Source of the DNA: Balamuthia mandrillaris
Lineage: Eukaryota > Discosea > Longamoebia > Balamuthiidae
Direction of reading: 5' to 3'
Assembly (NCBI GenBank): GCA_031835245.1
Contig: JAVKOQ010000302.1
Coordinates: 1 to 62,587 of the forward strand
Length of the DNA: 62,587 nucleotides
This document shows positions 12,132 to 21,878 of this stretch, piece after piece. How positions within the stretch are numbered: the first letter of the stretch is position 1; each line of letters opens with the position of its first letter. The notes under the pieces are model-generated. The model saw nothing but the letters and a program-made list of their open reading frames with translations, was not told the origin of the DNA and did not search any database. The translations under genes and the position numbers were made by a program.

Positions 12132-12472
12132 TGATCTTGTTAACGTTTCGTTATCCTTTGGTATACATCACCATTCACCAACAAAAGCGTCCGCTCTCGA
12201 AAGAACCATCCATGGACTCGAGGGCAGTAGGCACAGCGATGCGCTCATTCGAGAGGGCTTTGTTCGAGTTGGAGGCACTCATCATGCCACAATGCGACCG
12301 ACTTGTGGATACCATTCTTCGTAGAACAGCCAAAGATCGTGTCGGTCAAGTGATCGTGAATGTCTATGAAACCCTCTACGAGGCCATCGTGGATCCTCGC
12401 AACAAATACGACGACCACCCCACCATCCTCCACTACAAGCCAGACCAGGTGCGCACCATGTTGGGTCTGTGA
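9439..12472 (+). CDS. COG6: Conserved oligomeric Golgi complex subunit 6
   Basis: About 13 exons joined by family similarity give roughly 660 residues. COG6 is part of lobe B of the COG tethering complex, which captures intra-Golgi retrograde vesicles. The N-terminus ([20 protein letters not shown]) and coiled-coil second exon ([15 protein letters not shown]) match the COG6 family. The middle has [15 protein letters not shown] and [20 protein letters not shown], and the C-terminus ends in [15 protein letters not shown], the typical COG6 ending. The ATG at 9439 is chosen because the frame upstream opens only at non-ATG codons. Several introns are very short. Two, near 11527-11562 and 12103-12131, carry (CT)n tracts. 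Individual exon edges in the middle are approximate. Confidence 0.92.
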
Positions 12473-12948
12473 GCACTCTCCGGATGCGTCGACAATAATG
12501 ACGTAACGTTGTTTCATTCGCGGCGAAAAAAAAACACACTTTCATGATGAAATGTTCCCTTTTAGAGGAAAAAAAAGTTTTTGTGGGTCAGCAAGGCGCT
12601 ATTGGTTTGGTTGCTTTGCTCCCCCAAAGAAAATACAAAGAAAGAAAAGTAGGGCGACTTTGCAGCCTTAAAAAAAAAACCAGGTAGCGTTAGTGGTGCC
12701 CTCGTATTATAATAAAAACAATAACAGGCCAACAACGCCCACGTAAATTCAGTAGCACCCGTGCTGCTGCTCCTGCCACCGGCCCTGCAACAACAAGGAC
12801 TTTGGTTGGGTTCAGACCTACAAGCTCGGTATTTGCAAAGAATAGATTTCTTCTGTGCTTGGCAACTCTCAGAGACGGAGTAGTACATACTTTGTGAGAG
12901 GAACGTCGTCCTTTTGAACGTCTTCTTCAAAAACGAGAAAAAGAAAAT
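12473..12948. other. Intergenic region between COG6 and ABHD11-like genes
   Basis: About 475 bases with poly-A/poly-T runs. A minus-strand open frame (12930-12562) is Cys-rich by chance and has no domain, signal peptide or supporting splice context. Nothing else is seen. Confidence 0.5.
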
Positions 12949-14566
12949 ATGAACTTCACAACGACCACTGCAGCTGCAATAAGAAGTAATGGAGCTTGGC
13001 GCCTGCTCCGTTACTCCCAGTTACGACCAACTCATCATCGTTATGGCTCCGTTGCGGTTACACGAATCGCCAGGCCCCGTTTTTTACTCAAAGAGGAGCA
13101 CCGATCCTTCTCTACAGCGGCCATGGCTGAAGCCATCCCTTCCTTCCACGAACCTCCGTTGGACGCCACCGTGTACGCGCCTCTCATGTTTTTCTCTCAA
13201 CTTTCTTCTTGTTCCACGTTGCTGACTCGTTACTTTTTTCTGCTCCTTCAAAACAACAAAGGGATGCTACTCTTTCCTCGATGTTGCAGCCACTCCCCCA
13301 AACGACAGCAACAACAGCCGCAACAATGATGCCGGTTGTTGACCTGGAATATACGGTTGTGCCATCGCGGCTCAAGGCGAGAGATCCTTCCTCTGCATTG
13401 CTCATTCTGCACGGACTCTTTGGCGTACGTTTAGTCCTTTGTTTGTTTGTTTGTGTTTCACGAGGCCATTGTGAAGGACTTTTGTCTCATTCTTCTATCG
13501 ATCTTTGCTACTTTTTTTTGACTCTGTAGAGCGGCATGAACTGGCGTAATATAGGCAAACGACTTAGCTACAGCCTTAAGTATGACTGCCATCTGGTGGA
13601 CCTGAGAAACCATGGAAGGAGCCCTCACACTGAGACGATGTATTATAGCGACATGGTTGAGGACGTGCGAGCACTTATTCTGAGAAATAAGGATTTGAAG
13701 AAGGTCACGGTAATGGGTCACAGCATGGTACAATCTCCCTCCTCCCCTTAAACTTTCTGTCTCTCTTCTCATTCCTACCGTCCACAATTACAAACCTAAC
13801 AACTGTTTGGATGTCATACAATGTCAGGGCGGCAAAGTGGCCATGGGACTGGCGTCTAGGTATCCTGAGCTTGTGGATAAGCTTGTGGTGGTGGATGTGG
13901 CTCCCGTTGCATACGCTCCAGCAAGACTGTTCGAGGACTATGTCTACATGATGAAGACCATTCCGTTGAACCCACTGTACTCTCGCTCACAAATAGAAGA
14001 AGTGATGAAACTTCACGTGCCGGTATGTTATCTCCTGAACTTTCGTTCCATTCGTCTTTTATTATTTTCGTTTTCTCTTTTATCCTTACTTTCATGTTTT
14101 ACTGCGTAACTAGGATGCCACAACAAGAGGCTTCTTGATGACGAACTTGGTGCGAGACGAATTGAGTAAAGTTTGGAGTTGGCGAATCAACGTGGACACC
14201 ATCGAAAAGTTCCTAGTCGACGTCAGAGACTTTTACCACCTCAAATACTCCCCCAACAACGGCCTCTCCAACGGCGGCACCACCGGCAACGGCCTTAGTC
14301 ACCACCACTACCACCCTAACGGGGCTTCTCTCAACAAACTTTCACCTCCTCATCGTTGGGAGACGGAAGTGCTGCCTCCATTTCATGGAGAAACCTTGTT
14401 TGTGGGCGGAAGCAACAGCAATTATATCACACCGAATGTTTACAGGGACATTTTCCAGATGTTCCCCAACGCCCGGATTCTGCCCATCGAGGGAGCCGGC
14501 CACTGGTTGCATTTCACCCACCCGGAAGAGTTCCTCAAGGTTGCCACCCCCTTTTTGCAAAGCTGA
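12949..14566 (+). CDS. Mitochondrial alpha/beta hydrolase, ABHD11-like
   Basis: Five exons give about 400 residues. An Arg/Ser/Thr-rich N-terminus without acidic residues (MNFTTTTAAAIRSNGAWRLL...) looks like a mitochondrial presequence, fitting ABHD11, a matrix protein. Exon 1 joins exon 2 in phase to read VYAPLMDATLSSM. The hydrolase core then shows ILHGLFGSGMNWRNIG (oxyanion region), DLRNHGRSPH, the nucleophile elbow GHSMGGKVAM, LVVVDVAPVAY and the catalytic His in IEGAGHWLHFTHPEEF. The lid region after WSWRINVDTI contains a Gly/Asn/His-rich insertion absent from animal ABHD11. The exact substrate is not deducible. In animals ABHD11 protects lipoylated 2-oxoglutarate dehydrogenase. Confidence 0.88.
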
Positions 14567-15470
14567 ACAGAGCCACCAACAGCCACGTCTTTGAGATCAC
14601 CAGACGCAAGCGCCAAGAGACCAGTCAACAAAAAAATAAAAAAGCAAGCAAGAGGCATAACCTGCACTTTATTGCCGTCACGTAGCAAACAGGTAAGAAG
14701 TGGTGCGCCCTCCAAACTAATCCAAAGTGGATAGCACTTCAACAACGCCACGGCTTCTTATCGCTCTCATTATTATTACGTTTGAACCTTGCATTCCCCA
14801 TTATTGTACTTATTTTATATTTATTTACTATTTGCATCTCGCATTTTTGTCAAATCTCTTTCTCGTAGTTCTCTTCTCTTTGTTGCTCCCTTTCTCCCTT
14901 CTCTCTCTCTCATCTCTTGTTCGCTAACTCACTCTACATCTTCCATTCTGTCTCACTCACTCTCATTCTCTCTCTCTCTTGCTTCGCGCTTCTGTTTCTG
15001 TTCTTCCGCTCTTCTTCTGCTATTCTTTCGATAGGGTTATGCATGTGTGACAGCTGGCTGATGGCCACGCCCGACAGCACGTTTGACGTGGAAATGTGTT
15101 GCAGAGAGAAATCTGGCGGAGGTTCGGAGGGAACGGGGTGGTTTAGCCGGTACCCGCATGCGCCGCTAGCGTTGGGAGATGCAACCAATCAGCGCGCGGT
15201 GGCCCAGCGCAAGCAGGGAGATATGTGGGAGGACCCGCTAAACCGCTCCCGAAATTGTATTGGGGAGGACATCCAATCCGTGCTGTGCCTGCGGATTCTC
15301 TGCCGATTATCTAGGAGGGGGCCTTTAGTGGGTGCTTTTGCGGACGCCAACTATAAAAAGGACAATCACTTACAGTGGCACTTCTTCTAACGACAACAAC
15401 CACCACCAAAAACAACAACAATAGACTCTTCAGAGACTATATTTACCCCTTGTTACCCGACAACCCCGTC
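14567..15470. other. Long upstream region of the small secreted protein gene
   Basis: About 900 bases without a supported gene. 14860-15030 is rich in CTCTC and TTCTT. 15100-15350 is more GC-rich, with a CCAAT motif at 15185-15189 and a TATA box at 15352-15360, so it is best read as a long promoter for the gene starting at 15471. The plus-strand open frame 14917-15390 crosses these elements and has no domain. Confidence 0.5.
15352..15360 (+). promoter_or_regulatory. TATA box of the small secreted protein gene
   Basis: TATAAAAAG lies 119 bases before the ATG at 15471, with a CCAAT motif about 165 bases further upstream. It is the clearest core promoter in the window and would place transcription start near 15385, leaving a roughly 85-base leader. 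Confidence 0.6.
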
Positions 15471-15861
15471 ATGAAGGTTTTACTCTACGCAGCCGTGATT
15501 GTGGCCTTGCTTGGCCTGGCCAGTGCTGGACGTTACCACTGGTGCGATGATGATGATGGAGGAGATGTGAATGGCCGTTGCGCCCTGCGCTGCAGCTCGG
15601 ACAACGACTGCGTGCCCGCCCCTGTGTGTCACCCTCACACCTGCCTCAACAGAAACAGTGTCACTGTGCGTATCCTTCTACCATTGTTCTTTCATTGTTT
15701 TAGCACTGGTGTCTCACCTTATCTTTTCTCAACTCAAGGCGTGCTCCCCTCCGGAGGTGTGCACCGAAATCTTTGACTGCCAGGCTGCCTACACCCCTGA
15801 GGATTGCCTCTGCCAGGACGGCGTCTGTGTGAACCGTAACCTTGGCAGGACCGAATGCTAA
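15471..15861 (+). CDS. Small secreted cysteine-rich protein
   Basis: Two exons (15471-about 15663 and about 15739-15861) give about 104 residues. The first 19 residues are a clear signal peptide (MKVLLYAAVIVALLGLASA). The mature part has 14 cysteines in about 85 residues, for example CALRCSSDNDC, CHPHTCLN, CSPPEVC, DCLCQDGVC, plus an acidic DDDDGGD patch. The CXXXC/DNDC spacing recalls WAP- or knottin-like disulfide folds, but no family can be named. The strong TATA/CCAAT promoter suggests high or regulated expression. Candidates are an encystment, feeding or defence peptide; this is inference. Confidence 0.8.
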
Positions 15862-16443
15862 ACACGCGCTCTAGCTTGTTCGCCTGCGAAGAGTGTCGCA
15901 CAACAGCAAGTCCTCCTTTGGCGATGTGTCCACAAAGAATAACCCCCATAAATTGACTTTAGACATTACCAGCCCTTTCTCGTGTCCTTGTATTTTCGTG
16001 ACGACATGAAAAAATCCCATAAATTTCGGTCGCCGTTGCGACCCTACAAAAGGAGGAAAAGGAGAAGGGAGAGACCTAACTAACTAACCACCCTCGTCCA
16101 CACGGTCAAGGGAAAGCTGTCGATGCACGCTACGTTCACGTCGTGGGGTGCGTGCTTATCTCTTAACGAAGAGGCGAGGCAGAGGGAAAAATGAACGATC
16201 CATTGAATAACTTGATAGGAAGCTCTTCCACCTTCCGTTAGGTTCAGGGGACGTCCTACACGCAACAACACAAAAAAAAGAGTGATAAAAAAAACAAATG
16301 CAAAGTAAAAAAAGAAAATGGGCGGTGACCATTTACAGAGTTTGAAGCAGAAAACAAAAAAAAAAAAAAACGATGCTAAAACTGTTTTCTAGCTGCTAGA
16401 AAATGGATGATATTCCAATAGAAGTAGCTCAATTCACACCCGT
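15862..16443. other. Convergent intergenic region
   Basis: About 580 bases between the stop codons of the secreted protein gene (plus) and the rhomboid gene (minus). AATAAA-like strings (CCCATAAATT twice, near 15950 and 16017) are plausible polyadenylation signals. No open frame with a recognisable domain. Confidence 0.45.
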
Positions 16444-17949
16444 CTATCTTCTGCTTCTGAAAAAGTGTCGAAACATGGACACACCAGCATTTCGGCGCAA
16501 ATACCATAGCCCGTACAACGCTCCTACCAGCGCCCCTGTTTTAAAGACAATGGTTCGCAGCTTGTTAGTGTGCCAAAAGAGAGAGAGACTGAGGGGAGAA
16601 GGAGAGAGCGAAGTAGGAACCGCCAAGATGGCCGGAATGGCTGATCCTCGAATTGGGATTGTGGTAGGCATTGTAGGCATCCAGAGCTATAAAACCTAGC
16701 CCAGCGAGCCATGCTGGTGTTGGTATCACTCCAAACTGCATTGAAGCAAGAAAAGCAGAAGCAGAGGAGAGCAGAGAGAGAGAGAGAGTTAAAGATTTCA
16801 TTTCGTAGAAGAGGAGGGGAAACAGTAGTGAGCGTACTATTAGCAGCGTTTCATGAGGCAAAAGAATGGCAAACATTGTACAGAACGCGGTGACAGCGCC
16901 GCTCATGCCGAGAGCATGTTCATGATACCAATAGCTAAATGATCACAGCCCTTACGTTATGAATCTAGTAGAGAGAAGCGAACGAGAAGGGAGGAGAGAA
17001 GAGAGGTAGAGTGACAAACCTCCTATTTCTGTACTTGAAGTATCTGGTATAATAAAGATGACCCAACGAACCACAGATACCTGAAGAAGAAGGGCGATAG
17101 TGAGACTTTTTAGTTGTTTTAAGAGGTGGGTTGATGCAATAAAAGACCTGCAGCAGCATAGATAGCAAGGAAGCGAACAGGGCCAATGAGGCTTATAAGT
17201 GGAGCGCCAAGGAAGTAGAGGCCCATAGAATTAAATGCAATGTGACTCAAATCGCGATGGCTCACCGCTGCCGTCAACAGTGTAAATGGACGGTCCTACG
17301 AAGGAAAACTAGTAAGAAAGGAGGAATGGCCAAGAAAGAAAGAAGAAGAAAGAAGAAGAAGAATGAATCACAGGAACAAGGACAAACAGGAGAAACAAAG
17401 CTGAAGAGAAGGAAGAGAAAAAGAAGAGACCTTGTAAAGGTTTTCCCAGCTGGTGGTAAAGTTCTCCATCATCCAGTATTCAGGCATCTCTCTCCACATG
17501 TAAAAAACGCCAGCGTTGATGGCAAGAAGGGAATAGATGACAAACGCGCCACCAAGAGTGTTTCTTTGAGGTACAGCGAGGTAGCCTCTGACAGAAGAGG
17601 GTCCTGCGGTAAGCCTTTGGACCTCACGACGGGAGGAGAGCGCGCCATGTGAAGTGGTGCTTCTCTGCAAGGCCACAAAAGGGCATTTGAGCAAAGAAGG
17701 AGCGACAACAGGAGAGGAGGTGAAGCGAGAGGATGATCGACCGAAAGTGGTGGACAGGCCACGATGCTGAAGCCCCAGGAGAGGAGATGATGAGGAGCAG
17801 CTAGCTCTTTGACGAGCAATGAAAGAGGGATGGTGGTCGAGCCATAGTGCACGTTTAACTGGCTGGAATGGTGACCATTTGGTAGCGCCAAAGTGTTGCC
17901 ACGCGAGGCGAGCGCTACCACCAGCCCTCTTCTTCAGAGGGCTTTGCAT
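16444..17949 (-). CDS. Mitochondrial rhomboid intramembrane serine protease (PARL-like)
   Basis: Six exons on the minus strand. The N-terminal 120 residues are basic, Ser-rich and nearly free of acidic residues, as in a mitochondrial presequence. Then come the first membrane segment (GGAFVIYSLLAINAGVFYMW) and the rhomboid core: HRDLSHIAFNSMGLYFLG (the HxxxN motif), GMSGAVTAF with the catalytic Ser, and SHSGHLGG with the catalytic His. The protein ends in a basic tail (RHFFRSRR). PARL/Rbd1/Pcp1 proteases sit in the inner mitochondrial membrane and cleave transmembrane substrates. The start at 17949 (MQSPLKKRAGG) is preferred to 18033 because it gives the better presequence. The reading of the exons around 16880-17080 is approximate. 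Confidence 0.88.
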
Positions 17950-18047
17950 CTTTCCTGTTTTTTGGGGCCTTGTTCTTCTGCTACCTGTTTTCTCATGTCG
18001 ACACAAATCCGCTTTAGTGCACTCAGATGACATTTGACCATGTCGAC
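17950..18047. promoter_or_regulatory. Very short divergent promoter between rhomboid and PHOSPHO genes
   Basis: Only 98 bases lie between the preferred start codons of the two divergent genes. If the longer rhomboid start at 18033 were used, the gap would shrink to 14 bases. No TATA box is seen. Confidence 0.45.
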
Positions 18048-18967
18048 ATGGAAATCGGCCATAGGGAAGGTAGCAAGAAGATGGAAGAAGACAAGCCCAT
18101 TCACTTGATTGTATTCGACTTTGACTGGTAGGTGGTGGTGTCCGTTTCGAAAGTCTTTTAAAACCTGTTTTTTTTTTTTTTTCACTGGAGGCAGGTCGAT
18201 GCTCGATGAGAACTCGGACACTTGGGTGCTGAATCAGTTATCGCCGGAGCTGCTACTTCGTGAAGCAACGGCTGAACGGCGCGAGGAAACATGGCCCGAG
18301 TTTATGGTTTGTTTCGATGCAGAAAAGCCAAGGAACAAAGCACTGACATAACTTTATCAAAGGATCGAATGATGGGACTTATCCATCAACAAAACTTTGG
18401 AAGAGAAGACGTTGAACGTGCTTTTCATAGCGTACCATTTGTACGCTCTTTTTTCCGTTCTGCTCTCTGCTCTCTGCTCTCTGCTCTCTGCTCTCTGCTC
18501 TGCTCTCTGCTCTCTGCTCTCTCTTCCTCCTTTCCTGTCTTTACCCGTCTTCCCTTCCATGCATAGAGCCCCGCCATGATAAAAGCCTTGGAGTACTGCA
18601 CCAGCAACAAGCACGAAATAGTGGTTATCTCCGGTGCCAACGATGTCTTCATCGACATCATCCTGCACCGCTACCAAGTGAAGCACCACATCTCCCGCGT
18701 GCACACCCACAGGGGTCGTTGGAACACCAACGGCCGTCTCCGTGTGTATCCTTACCATCATATCGGACGGCTGTGCCCTGAGGAAGACACTCTCTGTGCG
18801 GCGGAGGAGGAGAAGCCCGTCGTTCATGGGTGTGACTTTTGTCCTGTGGACCTTTGCAAAGGAGCCATCCTGAGGCCGTATCTCTCTCAGAAGAAATACA
18901 GCAAGGTGTTTTACATTGGAGACTCCACAAATGACTTTTGCCCTTCTCTTCATCTTTCCAAGTATGC

Positions 18968-19005
<38 letters not shown>

Positions 19006-19257
19006 GTGTCTTTCTTTTTTTAACTTGAAACAAACCTCAGGATGGATCATGTACTGGCCAGAAGGAATTTCAAGTTACACAAGCTATTGTCACAGCAAGA
19101 TACAACAAAGGAAGAAAAAAAGGAAAAGGAAGAGGTGGAAGAAGAGGGAAACATCCCGATATCGCGGCGAAGGCTGCAGGCCAAGCTCCATTTATGGGAT
19201 TCTGCAGACGATGTGCTTGCTATTTTTCAACAGGAGATGGGGCATCCTCCTCACTAA
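18048..19257 (+). CDS. HAD-family phosphatase, PHOSPHO1/PHOSPHO2-like
   Basis: Five exons. The first junction, after FDFDW, restores the full HAD motif I (LIVFDFDWSMLDENSDTWV), which holds the nucleophile and acid Asp residues. Motif II is in VVISGANDVFID and motif III in FYIGDSTNDFCPSLHL, followed by DHVLARRNFKLHKLL, all typical of the PHOSPHO family. These enzymes dephosphorylate phosphoethanolamine/phosphocholine (PHOSPHO1) or pyridoxal-5'-phosphate (PHOSPHO2); which one cannot be told from sequence alone. A metal- or fold-type Cys cluster (CDFCPVDLCKG) is conserved in the family. The intron before SPAMIKAL carries a CTCTCTG repeat and the last intron a (CT)n tract. The C-terminal part has a Lys/Glu-rich insertion. 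Confidence 0.9.
18463..18523 (+). repeat. Tandem CTCTCTG repeat in a PHOSPHO intron
   Basis: About nine copies of a 7-bp unit (GCTCTCT phase), one shortened, on the coding strand just before the acceptor of the exon starting SPAMIKAL. It differs from the plain (CT)n tracts in other introns. Confidence 0.9.
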
Positions 19258-19402
19258 CGGCCTGCTTCCATTCTTCTTCATAAAACTAGTACATTACAAA
19301 AAAGCACAGATTTCGTCCTTAGTTTGTGCCTCTTCTTCCGTTCACTCTTTGTTTCACCATATTTTCAGTGATGCGGTGAACAGGACTTTCGCGTTACGAG
19401 TG

Positions 19403-19810
19403 TTAGTAATAGTGTCTTTGGATCATCTTCTTGACGACATACTCGCATAGAAAGGAAAGACCAAAGCTATTCAGCGCCTCTATTTCAAGCTTAAAGCCTT
19501 TGTCTTTCATGGCCTGCAATTCTTCTTTGTAAACCTATTAATAGGAGATTAAGCAGGTAAAAGACAGAAAACAACTAATCTTTCATTGCACTTACCGTCA
19601 GTACTTCAGATGAGAGAAGAAGGTCAATGGCCCGAATATCGACGTTTGTTAGAGGCAGTTTGCACCATTCTGGAAAAGAAAGGGTTTCTATGTCAGCGAT
19701 GGATAAGCCCAACAACTTCAGGTCTACCGCTGATTTCAACCAAAAATTAGCTAAGTGAGAGAAGCTCGAAACAAGGAGGGAGAGAGGGAGAGAGAGAGAG
19801 AGACAGTGAC

Positions 19811-19873
<63 letters not shown>

Positions 19874-19904
19874 AGGGGAGAGGGAGGGAGGGAGGAGAGG
19901 GAGG

Positions 19905-19937
<33 letters not shown>

Positions 19938-20623
19938 CGAATACAATACTGTAATGAAAGCTTTCCAAACCCATGTTGACGCTTCCGTACTTGTACGTCT
20001 GTAGAACACGAAAGCCACCAACGTCCCAATCTACGAGACCTAACAGAGGAATGTTTGCTTGCTGTAACCTTCGCAGTAGCGCTCTTCATGAATCAAACAA
20101 TTATTATTCAGCCTATTGTTGATCACGAGACACACGAAGAGCTTACCTTGTGGCCAAATCGGGGATGCCCTCTGTAGGAAAGGGAGAGGGAACGATCAGT
20201 TGGAAGGTGATACAACGCGACTGGAAACGTACTTGCAGTGATAAGCGCACAAGGAACAATGTTGTAGATCTTGTCCTCTGCCAGCCGTTGGAACACACTA
20301 TCCTTTTCAACAACTACCACAAAACGGGCATTCGTATCGACTTCCTGGATGAGTTCCAAGTCGCCAGGAATGCAAGTTCCCATTGTGCCCACTCGTGTGC
20401 AGTCTATCCACTTGTCGTCAATCTTTAATCGCACACAACCGACAATGGAGCCTCGGGGAGTGGTTGTGATGCCCAAACTGCTTCTGGGCACGTTTAACAA
20501 AGCCACAACTTCTGTAAATAACAAAAATGTAATGTGAAATTTAGAAACTCGCGAATAAAAAGATGACGATGAAGGAGATACCTTGAATGGTATCATTTAA
20601 CTGCCGTTGGTTTTCGAACGAGT
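19403..20623 (-). CDS. SPO11: SPO11/topoisomerase VI A-like protein, 5' part missing
   Basis: Six exons on the minus strand cover the C-terminal two thirds of SPO11, the meiotic double-strand-break enzyme. Seen are FENQRQLNDTIQ joined to EVVALLNVPRSSLGI, DCTRVGTMGTCIP, the Toprim Glu in FVVVVEKDSVFQRL, ITAKGIPDLATR, the Toprim DxD in GLVDWDVGGFRV, TYKYGSVNM and the C-terminal ALNSFGLSFL region. The winged-helix half with the catalytic Tyr should lie upstream, at higher coordinates. Instead, about 30 bases beyond the first visible exon a TTAGGG tract begins and no catalytic-Tyr exon is seen before the next gene. The first exon looks internal because AG precedes it. Intron 4 holds a 185-base GA/CT tract. 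Either a truncated pseudogene or a gene with a distant first exon or assembly join. Confidence 0.87.
19752..19940 (-). repeat. Long (CT)n-rich tract in a SPO11 intron
   Basis: About 190 bases of GA on the plus strand, CT on the coding strand, with GGGAGGGAGG interruptions in the middle. It fills most of the intron between the exon ending MGLESFHY and the exon starting TNFWLKSAVD. Confidence 0.92.
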
Positions 20624-20652
20624 CTGCCATGCAATAAAACACTGATGATCAT

Positions 20653-20870
20653 TTAGGGTTAGGGTTAGGGTTAGGGTTAGGGTTAGGGTTAGGGTTAGGG
20701 TTAGAGTTAGGAAAAGCGTTAAGTTAAGAGATTCAGGGTTAGGGTTACAAAGACAGGTTAGGAGTTAGCAGGTTAAGATTCAGGCTGGGTTAGGTTTAGG
20801 GTTAGAGTTAGGGTTAGAGTTAGGAGTTAGGAGTTAGTGCAAGGGTTAGGAGTTGGGTTAAGTTCAGTTA
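20653..20870 (+). repeat. Interstitial telomeric repeat (TTAGGG)n
   Basis: Eight perfect TTAGGG units (20653-20700) are followed by about 170 bases of degenerate variants (TTAGAG, GTTAGGA, TTAAG) to about 20870. All units are in the same orientation. TTAGGG on the plus strand is the direction expected if the left-hand sequence (SPO11 side) once ended in a telomere pointing right. It lies between two genes that both lack their 5' parts. Confidence 0.95.
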
Positions 20871-21130
20871 GATCTCTTCTTTCCCAGTAGTGGGATCAAC
20901 TCCCTCATCTCATTTTTAGTTTCAACTTGCTAGCATATAATTCCTATTACAATCAAATACCTTTACATAGCACCTACACTTTGCTGTAATGCAGTGAACC
21001 ACAACCACCAACTTCTGCTCAAGCTCAACAGCCCAACAGCATGAACAGCCCCTATCATTTGCTGTATGTTTCATATCCACATTATAGCCTTTTTCTGTTA
21101 TAGCACAACCTCTGTTCTCTCTTTCGTCGT

Positions 21131-21163
<33 letters not shown>

Positions 21164-21170
21164 CCATTAG
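20871..21170. other. Stretch between telomeric tract and DENN gene with no recognisable exon
   Basis: About 300 bases in which neither the missing SPO11 N-terminus (minus) nor the missing uDENN region (plus) can be found. All plus-strand frames are interrupted by several stops. The last 40 bases are (CT)n followed by CATTAG, a normal intron 3' end, which implies that the DENN gene once had exons further left. Confidence 0.6.
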
Positions 21171-21836
21171 AGCATGTATGCCAGGTTGTTTGACTGCTTG
21201 TCTGTAGGAAGGATTATTCTTCTGTTTACGGCCCTGCTTTGCGAACGACGTATTATTATCCATTCTTCCAATGTTCAACGACTGTCCTCTTGCGTTCATG
21301 CCTCAACTGCTTTGCTCTATCCTTTTGCATGGCAGGTTTGCTACTTTTCTTCAGTCTTCTCTAGTATTCTCTCTATTTTATTGATTACTGAAATTGTTTT
21401 TGTTTAGCACATATTCATTCCAGTATTGCCAAAGTCGATGTTGGATTACTGTGAAGCACCCATGCCATTCGTGGTGGGAGTGTTGTCCATGCACCTTCCG
21501 TTAGTGAAGAGGCGATCTCTTGAGAAAGTAGTATTTGTTGACTTGGACGAAGGTCTCATCACCGATGCTCATTTCGAGGAGCATGCTTCTCTGCTTCCCG
21601 GTGATAAGGTTCGGCTGTTGAAGCGAAGCTTGGAAGAGGCTGTCTCTGGAGATCTATCTGGTGCAAGTGCCACAGATAGCTACAAACGGATTGTCCACAG
21701 TTTTCGCGAGTTCTTCCTCTCTATCTTTGGTCATTACCGAAAGTTCCTTCTTCCTAGCCAATTGGAGAAGTTTAAAGGTCAGCTCAAGTTTGATAAAGAA
21801 GCTTTCATCAAGAGCCAACCGCGTTCCACTAAAAAG

Positions 21837-21878
<42 letters not shown>

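Noticed and set aside
12562-12930. Cys-rich minus-strand frame as a small gene
   Set aside because: No signal peptide, no domain, and its composition follows from A/T runs and a GTTGTTG stretch.
18463-18523. Regular 7-bp repeats as a CRISPR-like array
   Set aside because: The units are directly adjacent without spacers; this is a simple tandem repeat in an intron.
20922-21299. Minus-strand open frame as the missing SPO11 N-terminus
   Set aside because: It lacks any winged-helix or catalytic-Tyr motif and overlaps the CT tract and the DENN exon on the other strand.
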